Below are positions 7,005 through 14,732 of a stretch of DNA of 26,390 nt, one piece after another (position 1 is the first letter of the stretch; each line of letters opens with the position of its first letter). The DNA lies in the IMG/VR virus record IMGVR_UViG_3300027722_000025, positions 1-26,390 of that record, one strand, 5' to 3'. Under the pieces are notes generated by a model. It did no database searches. It was not told the DNA's origin and worked only from the letters and a program-made list of their open reading frames with translations. This DNA comes from a virus. Both the position numbers and the translations under genes were made by a program.

Positions 7005-8751
7005 TGTTTTCGCATGTACCGCACGTGCGTTCCGGTTCTACGAGGACGGAACAGAAGCCGGCTCTGTCGCGATCGACGCCGAATCAACGAACATCACGCG
7101 TCTCGTTACGTCGGACTCGAACCTGCTATTGCGCTACGGCATTCAGGAGTCCGGATCTGGATCGATCAGCGGTGCAACCACTGACGACTATCAGCTTCAG
7201 TACGAGCTAAACGACAGTGGCTCGTGGGTGAGTGTGACCGCATCGTCGGCGGTCGTGAAGGGCTTCGCCTCTGGCAGCTTGACCGACGCCGGTACGACAA
7301 CGAATCGACTATCGGCCGGCGGCGGCTCATTCGTCGCGGGCGAGATCAGCGAGGTCGGACTCGTCACCGATCGGCAGTTGACGGCGAACAACCACACCGA
7401 GATGCTCTACGCGATCACGCTGGTCTCGGCCGATCTCAGCGACGCCGACACGCTCGACTTTCGCGTGCTGCTCAACGGTAGCGTGTTCGCGGCGTACACG
7501 GTCACGCCGCGCATCACTGCCGACAAAACTGCTGCGCCGACCGAGGCAGATGGATCGTCCGCTGGATCGTCAACTGCAAGTGCAGTTGGTGAATCCACGG
7601 CCGCCAGCAGCGGAACGGCCACCGGTGTCGGTTCGGCGAGTGCGGCTGGAGAAAGCACGGCAGAGTCGAGCGGAACGTCTGCCGGCAGTGCGACCGCAAG
7701 CGCTACCGGGGCGTCCGTCGCAGAGTCGTCAGGTACGGTATCCGGATCGTCGTCCGCCAGCGCCGTCGGCGAGTCCGTGCTCGCAGGAACTGGCACGGCC
7801 GCAGGCACATCGATCGGCGCAGCGACGGGCGAGTCCACGGCCGCGAGCAGCGGCACATCCGCAGGCATCGCGAGTGCATCTGCCGCTGGCGAATCGACGG
7901 CGACGAGCAGCGGCACCGCCTCAGGATCCGCTACCGCCGCAGGTGTTGGCGCATCCACTGCCGCAAGCTCTGGATCCTCGGCAGGCGAGTCGACCGCATC
8001 GGCCGTCGGCCTGGCTGTCATCGAGGCGGCCGGATCGGCGGCTGGCACGTCGGCAGCATCGGCAGCCGGTGAATCGACTGCGACATCGAGCGGAACCGCG
8101 GCCGGATCGGCGGCAGCGTCTGCAGTCGGAGAGTCGACCGCGGCGTCATCAGGAACCAGTGCCGGTACCGCAACCGCGGCAGGCGCTGGCGAATCAACCG
8201 CGACCGCGAGCGGTACGAGCGCGGGGATTGCGAGCGCGACAGGCACCGGCGCGTCTGTCGCCGAGTCGTCTGGATCTGCTGCCGGTACATCGACCGCGGT
8301 AGGCGAAGGCACCACCGTCGGCGGCGATACCGCGACCGGCACGAGCGCGGGCACGTCCACTGCCGCGGCGACCGGCGAGTCCGTAGCGGCGAGCTCTGGC
8401 AGCTCGGCGGGAACCGCAACGGCGACCGGCACAGGCGCGGCGACCGTTGCGGCGAGCGGATCGGCAGCCGCGGAGTCGTCAGCGTCAGGTGTCGGGGCAT
8501 CGACCGCAGCAGCGAGTGGCACTGCGGCGGGCGACTCCAGTGCGACAGGGGTCGGCGCGAGTACGGCCGAGGCGACCGGCTCGGCCGCGGGCACGTCGAC
8601 GGCAACCGGCGAAGGAACTACCGCGGGTATCTCGGCGTCCTCGGGCAGCGCGGCGGGATCGTCGACAGCGGCAGCGGTCGCGTACGTCCCCCGCACCATC
8701 ACTCTCTCCAACCCCAGCGCGCGCACGATGACCCTCACGGAGACACCATGA
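6997..8751 (+). CDS. Repeat-rich virion/fibre-like protein with ~18 copies of a 20-residue A/G/S/T repeat
   Basis: A 584-residue protein. Residues 1-180 are a mixed beta-looking domain ([15 protein letters not shown], then [44 protein letters not shown]), which is probably the virion attachment part. From about residue 186 to 560 there are roughly 18 tandem units with consensus AxGESTAxSSGTxAGxATAS. Each unit is two related ten-residue halves. Two units carry a two-residue insertion (both begin GEGTT). The repeat uses almost only A, G, S, T, V and E. The C-terminus returns to ordinary sequence ([13 protein letters not shown]). No enzymatic motif. It is likely an extended fibre, spacer or decoration. 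The stop overlaps the next ATG (ATGA). Confidence 0.8.
7552..8676 (+). repeat. Coding tandem repeat, 60-bp period (20 residues), ~18 units
   Basis: Period-60 units are kept in frame. Amino-acid conservation is much stronger than nucleotide identity, with serine, glycine and alanine codons varying freely. This indicates an old or purified repeat rather than a recent expansion. Two units near 8305 and 8615 are 66 bp. Confidence 0.8.
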
Positions 8752-9071
8752 GCCTCGTACTCTACAAAGGCGAAGACTGGACCTGGACCGGAACGTGTAC
8801 CAACGATGACGACGGGACGCGCACAGATCTCACCGGAAAAACCGTCGTACTCGAACTGCGTCGGCGCACAACCGCACCCGTCCTGATCTCGCTATCCATT
8901 GGCGCGGGCGCGACGCTCCAGCCACAATCGGGGGATACCGTCGGCATGGTGGACTTCGTGATCACGGGCGCGCAGAGCGCGAATCTCGCCGCGCGCAATC
9001 ATCACATCCGCGTGCTCGTCGACGGCGAAACGGCGCTGCCACCGCTCAAGCTGCCGGTGCGGGATCCTTAG
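8748..9071 (+). CDS. Hypothetical phage structural protein, beta-rich
   Basis: A 107-residue protein with the look of small phage tail or baseplate beta proteins: [18 protein letters not shown], then [27 protein letters not shown] and [14 protein letters not shown]. The 'kGdd..W.G......G....DLTGk.v...lr' opening is often seen in proteins encoded next to fibre genes. The function is unknown. It is coupled to the upstream repeat gene by an ATGA overlap, so it is probably made in step with that fibre and may fold or anchor it. Confidence 0.75.
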   Translation: MSLVLYKGEDWTWTGTCTNDDDGTRTDLTGKTVVLELRRRTTAPVLISLSIGAGATLQPQSGDTVGMVDFVITGAQSANLAARNHHIRVLVDGETALPPLKLPVRDP

Positions 9072-9091
9072 CGCGGTGGTAGGCTGGCGGC

Positions 9092-9409
9092 GTGATCGAT
9101 TACATGAACCAAATGCAGGAGAGCATCGAGCAGGCGATAGCCGCACAGATGGAGCCCATAGATGCTGCCTGTCAGGCCGTACTGGAGCTTGGTTACACGG
9201 CAACCGACTGCGTTATAGAGCGGCATGATCTCGAGAACGGCATCGATCGTCGAGACGTTCTCGTCGTGCACGGCGTACCAGTATTCGAGGTCGTCACCAG
9301 ATACGGCACGTTCGAACCCGTAAAAAACAACGGGGTCACGGTGGACTACGGCATGCAGATTACGGTTACACCGAAGATGCTGAAGTGGCCGGGCATGCGC
9401 CGCGTCTAG
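9092..9409 (+). CDS. Hypothetical protein, last gene of the plus-strand cassette
   Basis: 105 residues from a GTG at 9092; an in-frame ATG at 9104 would give 101. Not recognised. The N-terminal part is helical (YMNQMQESIEQAIAAQME). The rest is mixed alpha/beta with CVIERHDLENGIDRRD, VLVVHGVPVFEVVTRYG and VDYGMQITVTP. No membrane segment or metal motif. Its TAG overlaps the TAG of the convergent terminator gene (CTAG), leaving no room for a terminator between the two transcription units. Confidence 0.65.
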   Translation: MIDYMNQMQESIEQAIAAQMEPIDAACQAVLELGYTATDCVIERHDLENGIDRRDVLVVHGVPVFEVVTRYGTFEPVKNNGVTVDYGMQITVTPKMLKWPGMRRV

Positions 9410-9846
9410 CGCGTGTCGGTGTACGCGAATGGCACGATCACGACAGCCATCGACCACACCCCATCCTCGACGCCCTCCTCGGTCCGTCCGGCATAGGTCC
9501 GCAGCTCATCGACCCGGAACCCCTCCATCGCAGTACGCACGTCGTCGGCGAGCTCGGCGCGTAATTGAACACCGGCGTCGATCGGCGCGAACAGCTGAAC
9601 GTAGATATTGCCGCGCCGCTCGAACTTGCGCGACGGCGCCGATCCCATGGTGGTCTGCTCGGCCGCGGTATGGATCACGTTGATGCGCGCCCACGCCCCG
9701 AGCGCGCCGAGCTCTGAGGTCTCGTGCGCTTCGTTGCCTGCGTACCACGGGACACAGTCCGGATCGCTGGTGTCCTCGGGATGCAGCGCCTCCCATTCAT
9801 CCTCCCAGTGCACCAGGATCGCTTCGATGGCTTCCCGCTCGGTCAT
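9406..9846 (-). CDS. Tail terminator-like protein
   Basis: A 146-residue protein matching the tail terminator/DUF4128-like pattern: EREAIEAILVHWEDEWEAL at the N-terminus, then GAWARINVIHTAAEQTTMG, FERRGNIYVQLFAPIDAGV, and LADDVRTAMEGFRVDELR. The 'G.i.VqlFaP...G......LaDdvr..meGf' core is the usual signature. Tail terminators cap the tube and join it to the head connector. Its position, last in the neck cluster and just before the tail genes, fits. The start overlaps the stop of a 57-residue ORF (ATGA). Confidence 0.75.
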   Translation of the reverse strand: MTEREAIEAILVHWEDEWEALHPEDTSDPDCVPWYAGNEAHETSELGALGAWARINVIHTAAEQTTMGSAPSRKFERRGNIYVQLFAPIDAGVQLRAELADDVRTAMEGFRVDELRTYAGRTEEGVEDGVWSMAVVIVPFAYTDTR

Positions 9847-10016
9847 GATTGCGCCCTCCGTGGGTCGTTACAGAGCCGACGTGTCAGCCGGTCCGCGCCA
9901 TCCTTGAGCAGCTGCTCGCCCATTCTGCACGGATGACGGCGATCGCGCATGCACGCGACGCAGGTCGCCATGTGCTCCAGAAATGGAGCCATCGGCTCAT
10001 CCCACCGGACGCTCAT
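9843..10016 (-). CDS. Small Cys/His protein (57 aa) in the neck gene cluster
   Basis: A short ORF tightly packed by ATGA overlaps at both ends: its ATG at 10016 overlaps the TGA of the HK97 gp10-like gene, and its TGA overlaps the ATG of the terminator gene. The sequence begins MSVRWDEPMAPFLEHMATC, then ACMRDRRHPCRMGEQLLKDG. The H..C..C......C spacing suggests a small zinc-binding fold, as in short phage proteins with a CxxC near the N-terminus. No function is known. The double coupling and conserved-looking spacing argue that it is real despite its size. Confidence 0.7.
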   Translation of the reverse strand: MSVRWDEPMAPFLEHMATCVACMRDRRHPCRMGEQLLKDGADRLTRRLCNDPRRAQS

Positions 10017-10483
10017 TCGTCACCGCCAAATGGCGAGTACGCGCTGGCGAGGTTCTCCGCGCCCCTGGAACCGACTTCGTCCTGGTAGGACGCCCGGAGC
10101 GCCGATACGTCGATGTGCTTGCTGCCGCGAGCCTGCGCACGCTGGAGAGCAAGGTCGACCGCACGCTCGATGAATCCGGCGGGAGCCTGCTTGGAGTGCC
10201 CGTAATTGAGCCGGTTGATGTAGGCCACGACGTTGGACAACCACAGCGGTCCGGCCTCGAGCGAGTAGGCCAGCGCTTGGGCGATGCCCTGTACGCGCTC
10301 CGCATCGGACGCCGCCTCCGTGGTGTGCGGCTGTCCCACCGACGGGATCCAGTTGCGCCGCGCATGGCCCGTATCGATCGGGGTTGCGCGGCGGAGCTCG
10401 CGATCGATGTCGAGCGCGATTGCCTTGATCTCCCGGGCCGCCTCAGCGCGGAGACGGGCTCCGATCTGAGCAGCGGTGGCCAC
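10013..10483 (-). CDS. Neck/minor tail protein, HK97 gp10-like
   Basis: A 156-residue protein with the HK97 gp10 family pattern: ARLRAEAAREIKAIALDIDR, then RRATPIDTGHARRNWIPSVG, and AYINRLNYGHSKQAPAGFIE. The 'TPVDTGxARxNW ... Y...N.GhSkQAPaG' motif pair is diagnostic of this tail completion/neck group, which joins head and tail. The start is GTG at 10483 with GAGG seven bases upstream. The end is coupled to the 57-residue ORF. Confidence 0.8.
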   Translation of the reverse strand: MATAAQIGARLRAEAAREIKAIALDIDRELRRATPIDTGHARRNWIPSVGQPHTTEAASDAERVQGIAQALAYSLEAGPLWLSNVVAYINRLNYGHSKQAPAGFIERAVDLALQRAQARGSKHIDVSALRASYQDEVGSRGAENLASAYSPFGGDE

Positions 10484-10487
10484 TGGG

Positions 10488-10796
10488 TTACCTCGCGCGG
10501 CGTTTGCGATTGGAACGGGGCGTCACGACTTCGAGCAGCTCGCCGGGTGCAGCCGGACGAGGTAGCGCGATTTCGCCGTGCGGCCTCTCGGCGCCCTGCG
10601 GCGGATCCCCGATGCGCTCGTGGCCGATCGCGCGCTGCATCCACAACTGGTGGACCTTGCGCGCAACGAGCTTGAGTTCGCGCCACGGGAACAGATCGCC
10701 CTTCTTGAGCGTCCGATTCCAGCCTTTGAGGGACGGCGCACGGACGTACAGCGGCTGATCGAAATCGAGCGCTCGATGTCCGAGGACGCGGGCCAT
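10488..10796 (-). CDS. Conserved phage protein of unknown function between capsid and neck genes
   Basis: A 102-residue basic protein: RAPSLKGWNRTLKKGDLFPW, ELKLVARKVHQLWMQRAIGH, then a low-complexity tail ending RSNRKRRAR. The 'kGdlFPW' and 'RkvxqLwxqR' motifs recur in small proteins downstream of major capsid genes, with no function assigned. It starts three bases after the capsid gene stop and ends five bases before the next start, so it belongs to the head-neck operon. Confidence 0.75.
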   Translation of the reverse strand: MARVLGHRALDFDQPLYVRAPSLKGWNRTLKKGDLFPWRELKLVARKVHQLWMQRAIGHERIGDPPQGAERPHGEIALPRPAAPGELLEVVTPRSNRKRRAR

Positions 10797-10799
10797 CGC

Positions 10800-11801
10800 T
10801 TACCCGATGAGCGTGGCGATGAATGCGCCGGCGTCGGGCGCGACCACCTTGGGGACCCAGCTCGACTCGTTCTCGACGACGTCAGAGGCAACGTTCTCGT
10901 CGCGATACTTCTTGATGCGCCAGCCCCCGGCGGTTCCGCCGACGTCCTGCCAACACATCGTGTAGCCGGCCGAGACCTCTTCGATCATCGGGGTGGCCTG
11001 ACGGAAGAGCAGGATGCCGGACTTGCCGGCGATGTACGCCGGGGTCGACGTGCCTGCTACGTTCTCGTCCTCGGTCTCCTCGAGCGCCGACATCACGATG
11101 ATCTCGTCGAGCTCGAACAGCTGGGCAACCATCTGCGTGGTCACCTTGGAGAGCGTGCCCTGCAGCTGGCCGCCGTACTTGAGCAGATCGAGAATGTCGG
11201 GGTGAATCTTGAGGACGTCCCACACCTCTTGACCGCAGGCGAACACGTTCGGGCGCGCGGCGCCAAGCGTGAGCTTGTCGATCGCCGTGGTCGCAGCGTG
11301 GATGTTCGCGATCGGCGTCGAGCCGGCGCGGTCCCACTGCTCCCATTCGCCCGCGGACGGGGTATCGGAGGCAACGCCCGTGATGTCGGTCGACCACACG
11401 GACGCGACCAGTGCCGCGGCCGCGAACCGCTTCTCACGAGCGAGCAACGCTTGCTGCGTGACGAAGCGCATCGCTGCGCGGTCCTGATTGAGCGGGTTGT
11501 CGCTGTTGCGACGGAGCCGATCAGGGATCAGCTTCTTGACCGCTTCGGTGATGCAGTGAAACGAGTCAGTCGTGATGCCGTACCCGCCCTCGGCGGCCGG
11601 AGTGCCGACAGCGCGCGGCTTCATCGCAAGGCGCGCCCATTCCGACTTATCGAACTTGAAGTAGCTGTTACTCTCCTTGTCCGACGTGACGACCGGGAAT
11701 AGCCGATCGGCCGCGAAGCGGGTCTGCGCCTGCGCGTAGAGCACCGACATATTCGTCAGCGGTGCATTGACGTGGACGTCGCCGGGGGTAGGTAGAGACA
11801 T
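10800..11801 (-). CDS. Major capsid protein
   Basis: A 333-residue protein. The N-terminus VHVNAPLTNMSVLYAQAQ followed by FAADRLFPVVTSDKESNSYF is a well-known major capsid signature of siphoviruses with a Mu F-like protein. The central part includes KKLIPDRLRRNSDNPLNQDR and helices of the capsid core, then PNVFACGQEVWDVLKIHPDI, and the C-terminus GWRIKKYRDENVASDVVE. HK97 fold is expected from the family, not shown here. It lies directly after the decoration gene and is preceded by AGGAG about ten bases from the ATG at 11801, so strong expression is likely. Confidence 0.85.
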   Translation of the reverse strand: MSLPTPGDVHVNAPLTNMSVLYAQAQTRFAADRLFPVVTSDKESNSYFKFDKSEWARLAMKPRAVGTPAAEGGYGITTDSFHCITEAVKKLIPDRLRRNSDNPLNQDRAAMRFVTQQALLAREKRFAAAALVASVWSTDITGVASDTPSAGEWEQWDRAGSTPIANIHAATTAIDKLTLGAARPNVFACGQEVWDVLKIHPDILDLLKYGGQLQGTLSKVTTQMVAQLFELDEIIVMSALEETEDENVAGTSTPAYIAGKSGILLFRQATPMIEEVSAGYTMCWQDVGGTAGGWRIKKYRDENVASDVVENESSWVPKVVAPDAGAFIATLIG

Positions 11802-11833
11802 GACTCAGTTGCTCCTGTGTTGGCTGTCGCCCG

Positions 11834-12805
11834 TTACGAGACGGTCACGCTGGTGAGTTGAATCGGGACCCATCGAAGCCCGTCCCATTGGACGGTCGCC
11901 AGGTCAGCAATCGCGTTCATAACGAGATCGACGCCGTCGGCCGATCCGTCCTCGTCGTAGAAGAGGCCGGAGATCGTGCCCGCGGGGATATTGTCCGCCG
12001 TCGAGACGATGAACGATTGCGTTTCGCCGGGGACTTCGCCGCTCGGCAGGATCCAGTCGTCGGTCCCGTCGATCGCGATGATGTGCGTGCGCACGAGAAG
12101 GTTGAGCGTCGACGCTGCGGCAGGCGTGTCGGTGCCGGCTTCGCGAACCGTCATCAGCTTCCAGCCGCCGGTCATCCACATGAGCTCGAGCATTTGCCCG
12201 ACCGCGTTGAAGACCCAGGCCGTAGGCTCGCCGGTGGCGGCGTCATTGAGCGTCACGGTGCCGGCCGGGATGGACGCGGCCACCGTGCACTCGATGCGCT
12301 TGCGCTGGCCGACGTACGAACCATCGGCGAGCGTGTAGGCCACCGTGCCGGTGACCGAGAGGAACGTGGTGAGAATGCCGGGATTCAGTGCGCCGGCATC
12401 CGCGATGGTCTCGACATCGCCGGCCTGGCCGACCGCGCCGCTCGGTGTGAGCAGCACTGCGGCGTATTCGCCGGATGCGACCGTGCCGAGCGAGACGCAG
12501 ATGCCGACCACGAATGCGGAGCCGGTGGCCGCGACAGCCTTGCCTGCCGCATCCGATGCGACGCCCGCGCCGCTCGTGATCGTGCCGCCCGCGAGCACCT
12601 TGGCAACGCCGGCGATCTGGAGTTGACCTGGGCGGTCCTCCGCCGCCGGGTCATCACAAAGAACGCCAGCGACGCGCGTGCCGGATCCGGCCAGCGTGAG
12701 CTTGCCGCTCGTGATATCCATGAAAAAGTATTGCTTCGTCGACAGATCGGAGCCGGCAGGCCGCGAGATGTACGTCGGGGATTCGATGAGCGCGATGTTC
12801 GCCAT
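11834..12805 (-). CDS. Capsid decoration/cement-like protein
   Basis: A 323-residue protein placed between the protease-scaffold and the major capsid genes. The N-terminal ~120 residues follow the DUF2190-like cement pattern: YFFMDITSGKLTLAGSGTRV, GVLCDDPAAEDRPGQLQIAG, then TITSGAGVASDAAGKAVAAT and a 'GxxxAVLLTPSG' strand. The C-terminal ~200 residues are an extra beta-rich part with a repeated theme, as in AWVFNAVGQMLELMWMTGGW and DLATVQWDGLRWVPIQL, so a second surface domain is likely. AGGAG lies eight bases before the ATG at 12805. The family call is by pattern only. Confidence 0.65.
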   Translation of the reverse strand: MANIALIESPTYISRPAGSDLSTKQYFFMDITSGKLTLAGSGTRVAGVLCDDPAAEDRPGQLQIAGVAKVLAGGTITSGAGVASDAAGKAVAATGSAFVVGICVSLGTVASGEYAAVLLTPSGAVGQAGDVETIADAGALNPGILTTFLSVTGTVAYTLADGSYVGQRKRIECTVAASIPAGTVTLNDAATGEPTAWVFNAVGQMLELMWMTGGWKLMTVREAGTDTPAAASTLNLLVRTHIIAIDGTDDWILPSGEVPGETQSFIVSTADNIPAGTISGLFYDEDGSADGVDLVMNAIADLATVQWDGLRWVPIQLTSVTVS

Positions 12806-12829
12806 GTTCAGATCTCCTGTGATCGGCGG

Positions 12830-13525
12830 TTACGCCGGGGCTCCGTTGCGGTTCTGCTTGCGCTTCTCGATCTGCGCGTAGAGCGCAGCGCCCTCGGTCG
12901 TGTCGAACACGAGACCGCGAGCTTTGACGATGTCGATCTTCTGCTCGGTCGCAATCTTCTGGGCGAGCACCTCGACCTGAGACTCGAGCGACTCGGGCTG
13001 CGGATCGGTTCCGGGGTTGATCCCCTTGGCGACGCGCCCCGCGCGGGTGAACTCTTTCGAGCTCCGCAGCGTGGTCATCGCCTTTTCGATCATCGCGGCA
13101 TCGCCGCCGCCCTTGCGGATGGACTTGACGATGTAGGCGTGGGTCTCATCGTCGCCGGCGACGCCCTCGAGCGCCTCCTTTGCGACCCTGGCGATCTCTG
13201 CTTTCTCGATCGCCTCGTCGCGCTTGGCGAGCGACTCGGCCTGCTTGTCGAGCATCTCCGCCATGTCGACGATCCCGCTCGAGCGGTCCGACTCGCGGAA
13301 CACACGGCCCGACGATTTCGCGGTGTACACGATCGGGTTTGCCTTCTCGACCGCGTCGAGCACCACCTGGCGCTCGTCGTGCGACTTCGCGAGAAAGCCG
13401 TCAGCGTCAGCGCCCGACTTGCTCTTGTAGTGCATACGCTGCGCGTCCGTGAGCGTTGCAAGCTTGCTCACGTGCTCGAGCTGCTTGGTGAGTTCGGCGA
13501 TCGTCTTCTCGGCATCGTTGGCCAT
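12830..13525 (-). CDS. Nested in-frame scaffold product (proposed internal start)
   Basis: AAGGAG lies six bases before an in-frame ATG at 13525 (MANDAEKTIAEL), exactly where protease sequence ends and coiled-coil scaffold begins. An AAATCGACCC motif at 13573-13582 lies 32 bp before an ATG at 13540 and 47 bp before this one. The product would be 231 residues. Phage lambda Nu3 within C is the known precedent for a scaffold made from inside a protease gene. Proposed from the sequence only. Confidence 0.6.
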   Translation of the reverse strand: MANDAEKTIAELTKQLEHVSKLATLTDAQRMHYKSKSGADADGFLAKSHDERQVVLDAVEKANPIVYTAKSSGRVFRESDRSSGIVDMAEMLDKQAESLAKRDEAIEKAEIARVAKEALEGVAGDDETHAYIVKSIRKGGGDAAMIEKAMTTLRSSKEFTRAGRVAKGINPGTDPQPESLESQVEVLAQKIATEQKIDIVKARGLVFDTTEGAALYAQIEKRKQNRNGAPA

Positions 13526-14359
13526 GGTCGGCTCCTTCATCGTGAGGACAGGTTTGCTCGGTTCGATCGGACGGGTCGATTTCATGCCCGGGGCGTTTGC
13601 CTGGACGACCACAACGGCGTCCGGTGCGACGACAACAAGCGACGCCTGACCCTCGGCCAGCGTGTGCTTGTGGCCGCTGTCGGCGAGAATCTCCAGCGTG
13701 CTGTTCTCGCCGCGGATGATGCCGTGGCTGTGGCTGTACTCGGCGCCCGCCATGGTGGCGTGCTCGACGTAGAGCGAGCCGTCATCGAAGAAACAGATCT
13801 TGTGTTGATGACCGTCAACCTCGTCGGTGTAGAGCGCGGTCTTGAGCACGCGGGCCTTGCGCGCCTGGACGCGCTCCCCGATGCCAGCAATCGAGACGGC
13901 CGTGTAGGTTCCGTCCTTGAGCTTGGCCATTGCGTCGGCCGATGGGCGAATCGCCACCATCAGCCCGCTCGTCTTGGACTCGACTCCGTACGCCTTTGCG
14001 ATCTCAGGCGTCATCGGCATCGCGAACACCACGCGCCCCGTCGCCTCGGAATCGTGCATCTCGTCCACTGCGCCGCCGCTCTCCATGAAAGCGGCCGCGG
14101 CCTTGATCATCTCGTCGCCTGACATCACCTGATCGCCGTGCAGGTCGTAATGCTCGCTGCCGTCGGGATTCGTCGTGGTGAATGCCCAGAAGAACGCGAG
14201 CCCGAGTTCGTCATTGGTCTTGACGAGCCGTGCGGTCGCGGTCACCTCGTCGGGCTTGCCGGCCCGCTTGATGAGCAGACACTTGGCGTTCGGCTGAGCT
14301 GGATCGTCTACGAGCGAGACGAAATCGAGCTGCTTGAGCTTGAGCTTGTACCGTGCCAC
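12830..14359 (-). CDS. Head maturation protease (XkdF-like) fused to scaffold
   Basis: A 509-residue protein from a GTG at 14359. Residues ~45-165 match XkdF-like putative serine proteases: DLHGDQVMSGDEMIKAAAAF, GGAVDEMHDSEATG (candidate His102), and TYTAVSIAGIGERV (candidate Ser156). Residues ~175-235 hold three His motifs (GHQH, HSHG, GHKH), an unusual linker domain. From Met279 the sequence becomes charged and coiled-coil-like (EKTIAELTKQLEHVSKL, AEMLDKQAESLAKRDEAIE), as expected of a scaffold. The order protease then scaffold directly before decoration and capsid genes is standard. No Shine-Dalgarno is clear, but an AAATCGACCC motif lies 29 bp upstream. Confidence 0.8.
   Translation of the reverse strand: MARYKLKLKQLDFVSLVDDPAQPNAKCLLIKRAGKPDEVTATARLVKTNDELGLAFFWAFTTTNPDGSEHYDLHGDQVMSGDEMIKAAAAFMESGGAVDEMHDSEATGRVVFAMPMTPEIAKAYGVESKTSGLMVAIRPSADAMAKLKDGTYTAVSIAGIGERVQARKARVLKTALYTDEVDGHQHKICFFDDGSLYVEHATMAGAEYSHSHGIIRGENSTLEILADSGHKHTLAEGQASLVVVAPDAVVVVQANAPGMKSTRPIEPSKPVLTMKEPTMANDAEKTIAELTKQLEHVSKLATLTDAQRMHYKSKSGADADGFLAKSHDERQVVLDAVEKANPIVYTAKSSGRVFRESDRSSGIVDMAEMLDKQAESLAKRDEAIEKAEIARVAKEALEGVAGDDETHAYIVKSIRKGGGDAAMIEKAMTTLRSSKEFTRAGRVAKGINPGTDPQPESLESQVEVLAQKIATEQKIDIVKARGLVFDTTEGAALYAQIEKRKQNRNGAPA
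13573..13582 (-). promoter_or_regulatory. AAATCGACCC motif inside the protease gene
   Basis: Minus-strand AAATCGACCC within the coding sequence (Lys-Ser-Thr-Arg), upstream of the nested scaffold start. It is the only copy inside a gene. Confidence 0.4.
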
Positions 14360-14388
14360 GCACCTACCGTGCGGCGACGGGCATTAGC

Positions 14389-14398
14389 GGGTCGATTT
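14389..14398 (-). promoter_or_regulatory. AAATCGACCC motif upstream of the protease-scaffold gene
   Basis: Minus-strand AAATCGACCC, 29 bp upstream of the GTG at 14359, in the gap between the protease gene and the divergent plus-strand gene at 14427. Confidence 0.5.
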
Positions 14399-14426
14399 CA
14401 CCGCGGAACGCGGGTAGAGTCGGCGG

Positions 14427-14732
14427 ATGACGACGCCCAGAAAGCTTGTCACCGTCGCCGGGCTTGAGCGGTTCGTGGGTCAGATCGGCGCGCGGCATCG
14501 GCGAACCGGACGGGTCAGCAGCGATCCGCTTCCGCATCACGTCCGATTCTTCCAATCGAACCCAGACGGGACATGTGTCGACCACGGGATCGTTGACGAA
14601 ACCACGTGGCGCGATCTCATCAGCGCATGGCAGGCCGACCCGCGAACGCTGTACGCGGATCCGGTGCGGTTAACGGATGGGCGAGTCTCGTACGTGCTGT
14701 ACGAGGTCCGCGCAGCTACGCCCCGATCGTAG
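14427..14732 (+). CDS. Hypothetical plus-strand protein inside the head operon (moron-like)
   Basis: A 101-residue ORF with good protein character and high G/C third positions: PRKLVTVAGLERFVGQIGAR, PHHVRFFQSNPDGTCVDHG, TTWRDLISAWQADPRTLYA, and DGRVSYVLYEVRAA. Not recognised. It is the only plus-strand gene among the head genes, and its 3' end overlaps the stop of the minor head protein gene by 17 bases. A competing minus-strand ORF at 14364-14585 has poorer character. The position and orientation suggest a separately acquired gene. Confidence 0.55.
   Translation: MTTPRKLVTVAGLERFVGQIGARHRRTGRVSSDPLPHHVRFFQSNPDGTCVDHGIVDETTWRDLISAWQADPRTLYADPVRLTDGRVSYVLYEVRAATPRS

Noticed and set aside
7552-8676. 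Possible CRISPR or noncoding tandem array
   Set aside because: The 60-bp period keeps reading frame and conserves amino acids rather than bases. There are no constant repeats with unique spacers.
7407-8738. 443-codon minus-strand ORF with P/A/V/D repeats
   Set aside because: Mirror of the tandem-repeat fibre gene. The repetitive look comes from the coding repeat on the other strand.
5843-9409. Fibre cassette as an invertible DNA segment
   Set aside because: No matching inverted repeats are seen at the right boundary (about 9400), and no invertase gene is present in the window.
11858-14122. Very long plus-strand ORF (754 codons) opposite decoration and protease genes
   Set aside because: Antisense shadow of two well-supported genes. 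High G/C at third positions removes stops from the complementary frame; the product is R/H/D/V-rich with no domain.
14364-14585. 73-codon minus-strand ORF ending just before the protease start
   Set aside because: It begins at a GTG without SD, and its sequence covers the AAATCGACCC motif. The plus-strand ORF on the same stretch has better protein character. Kept as an alternative only.
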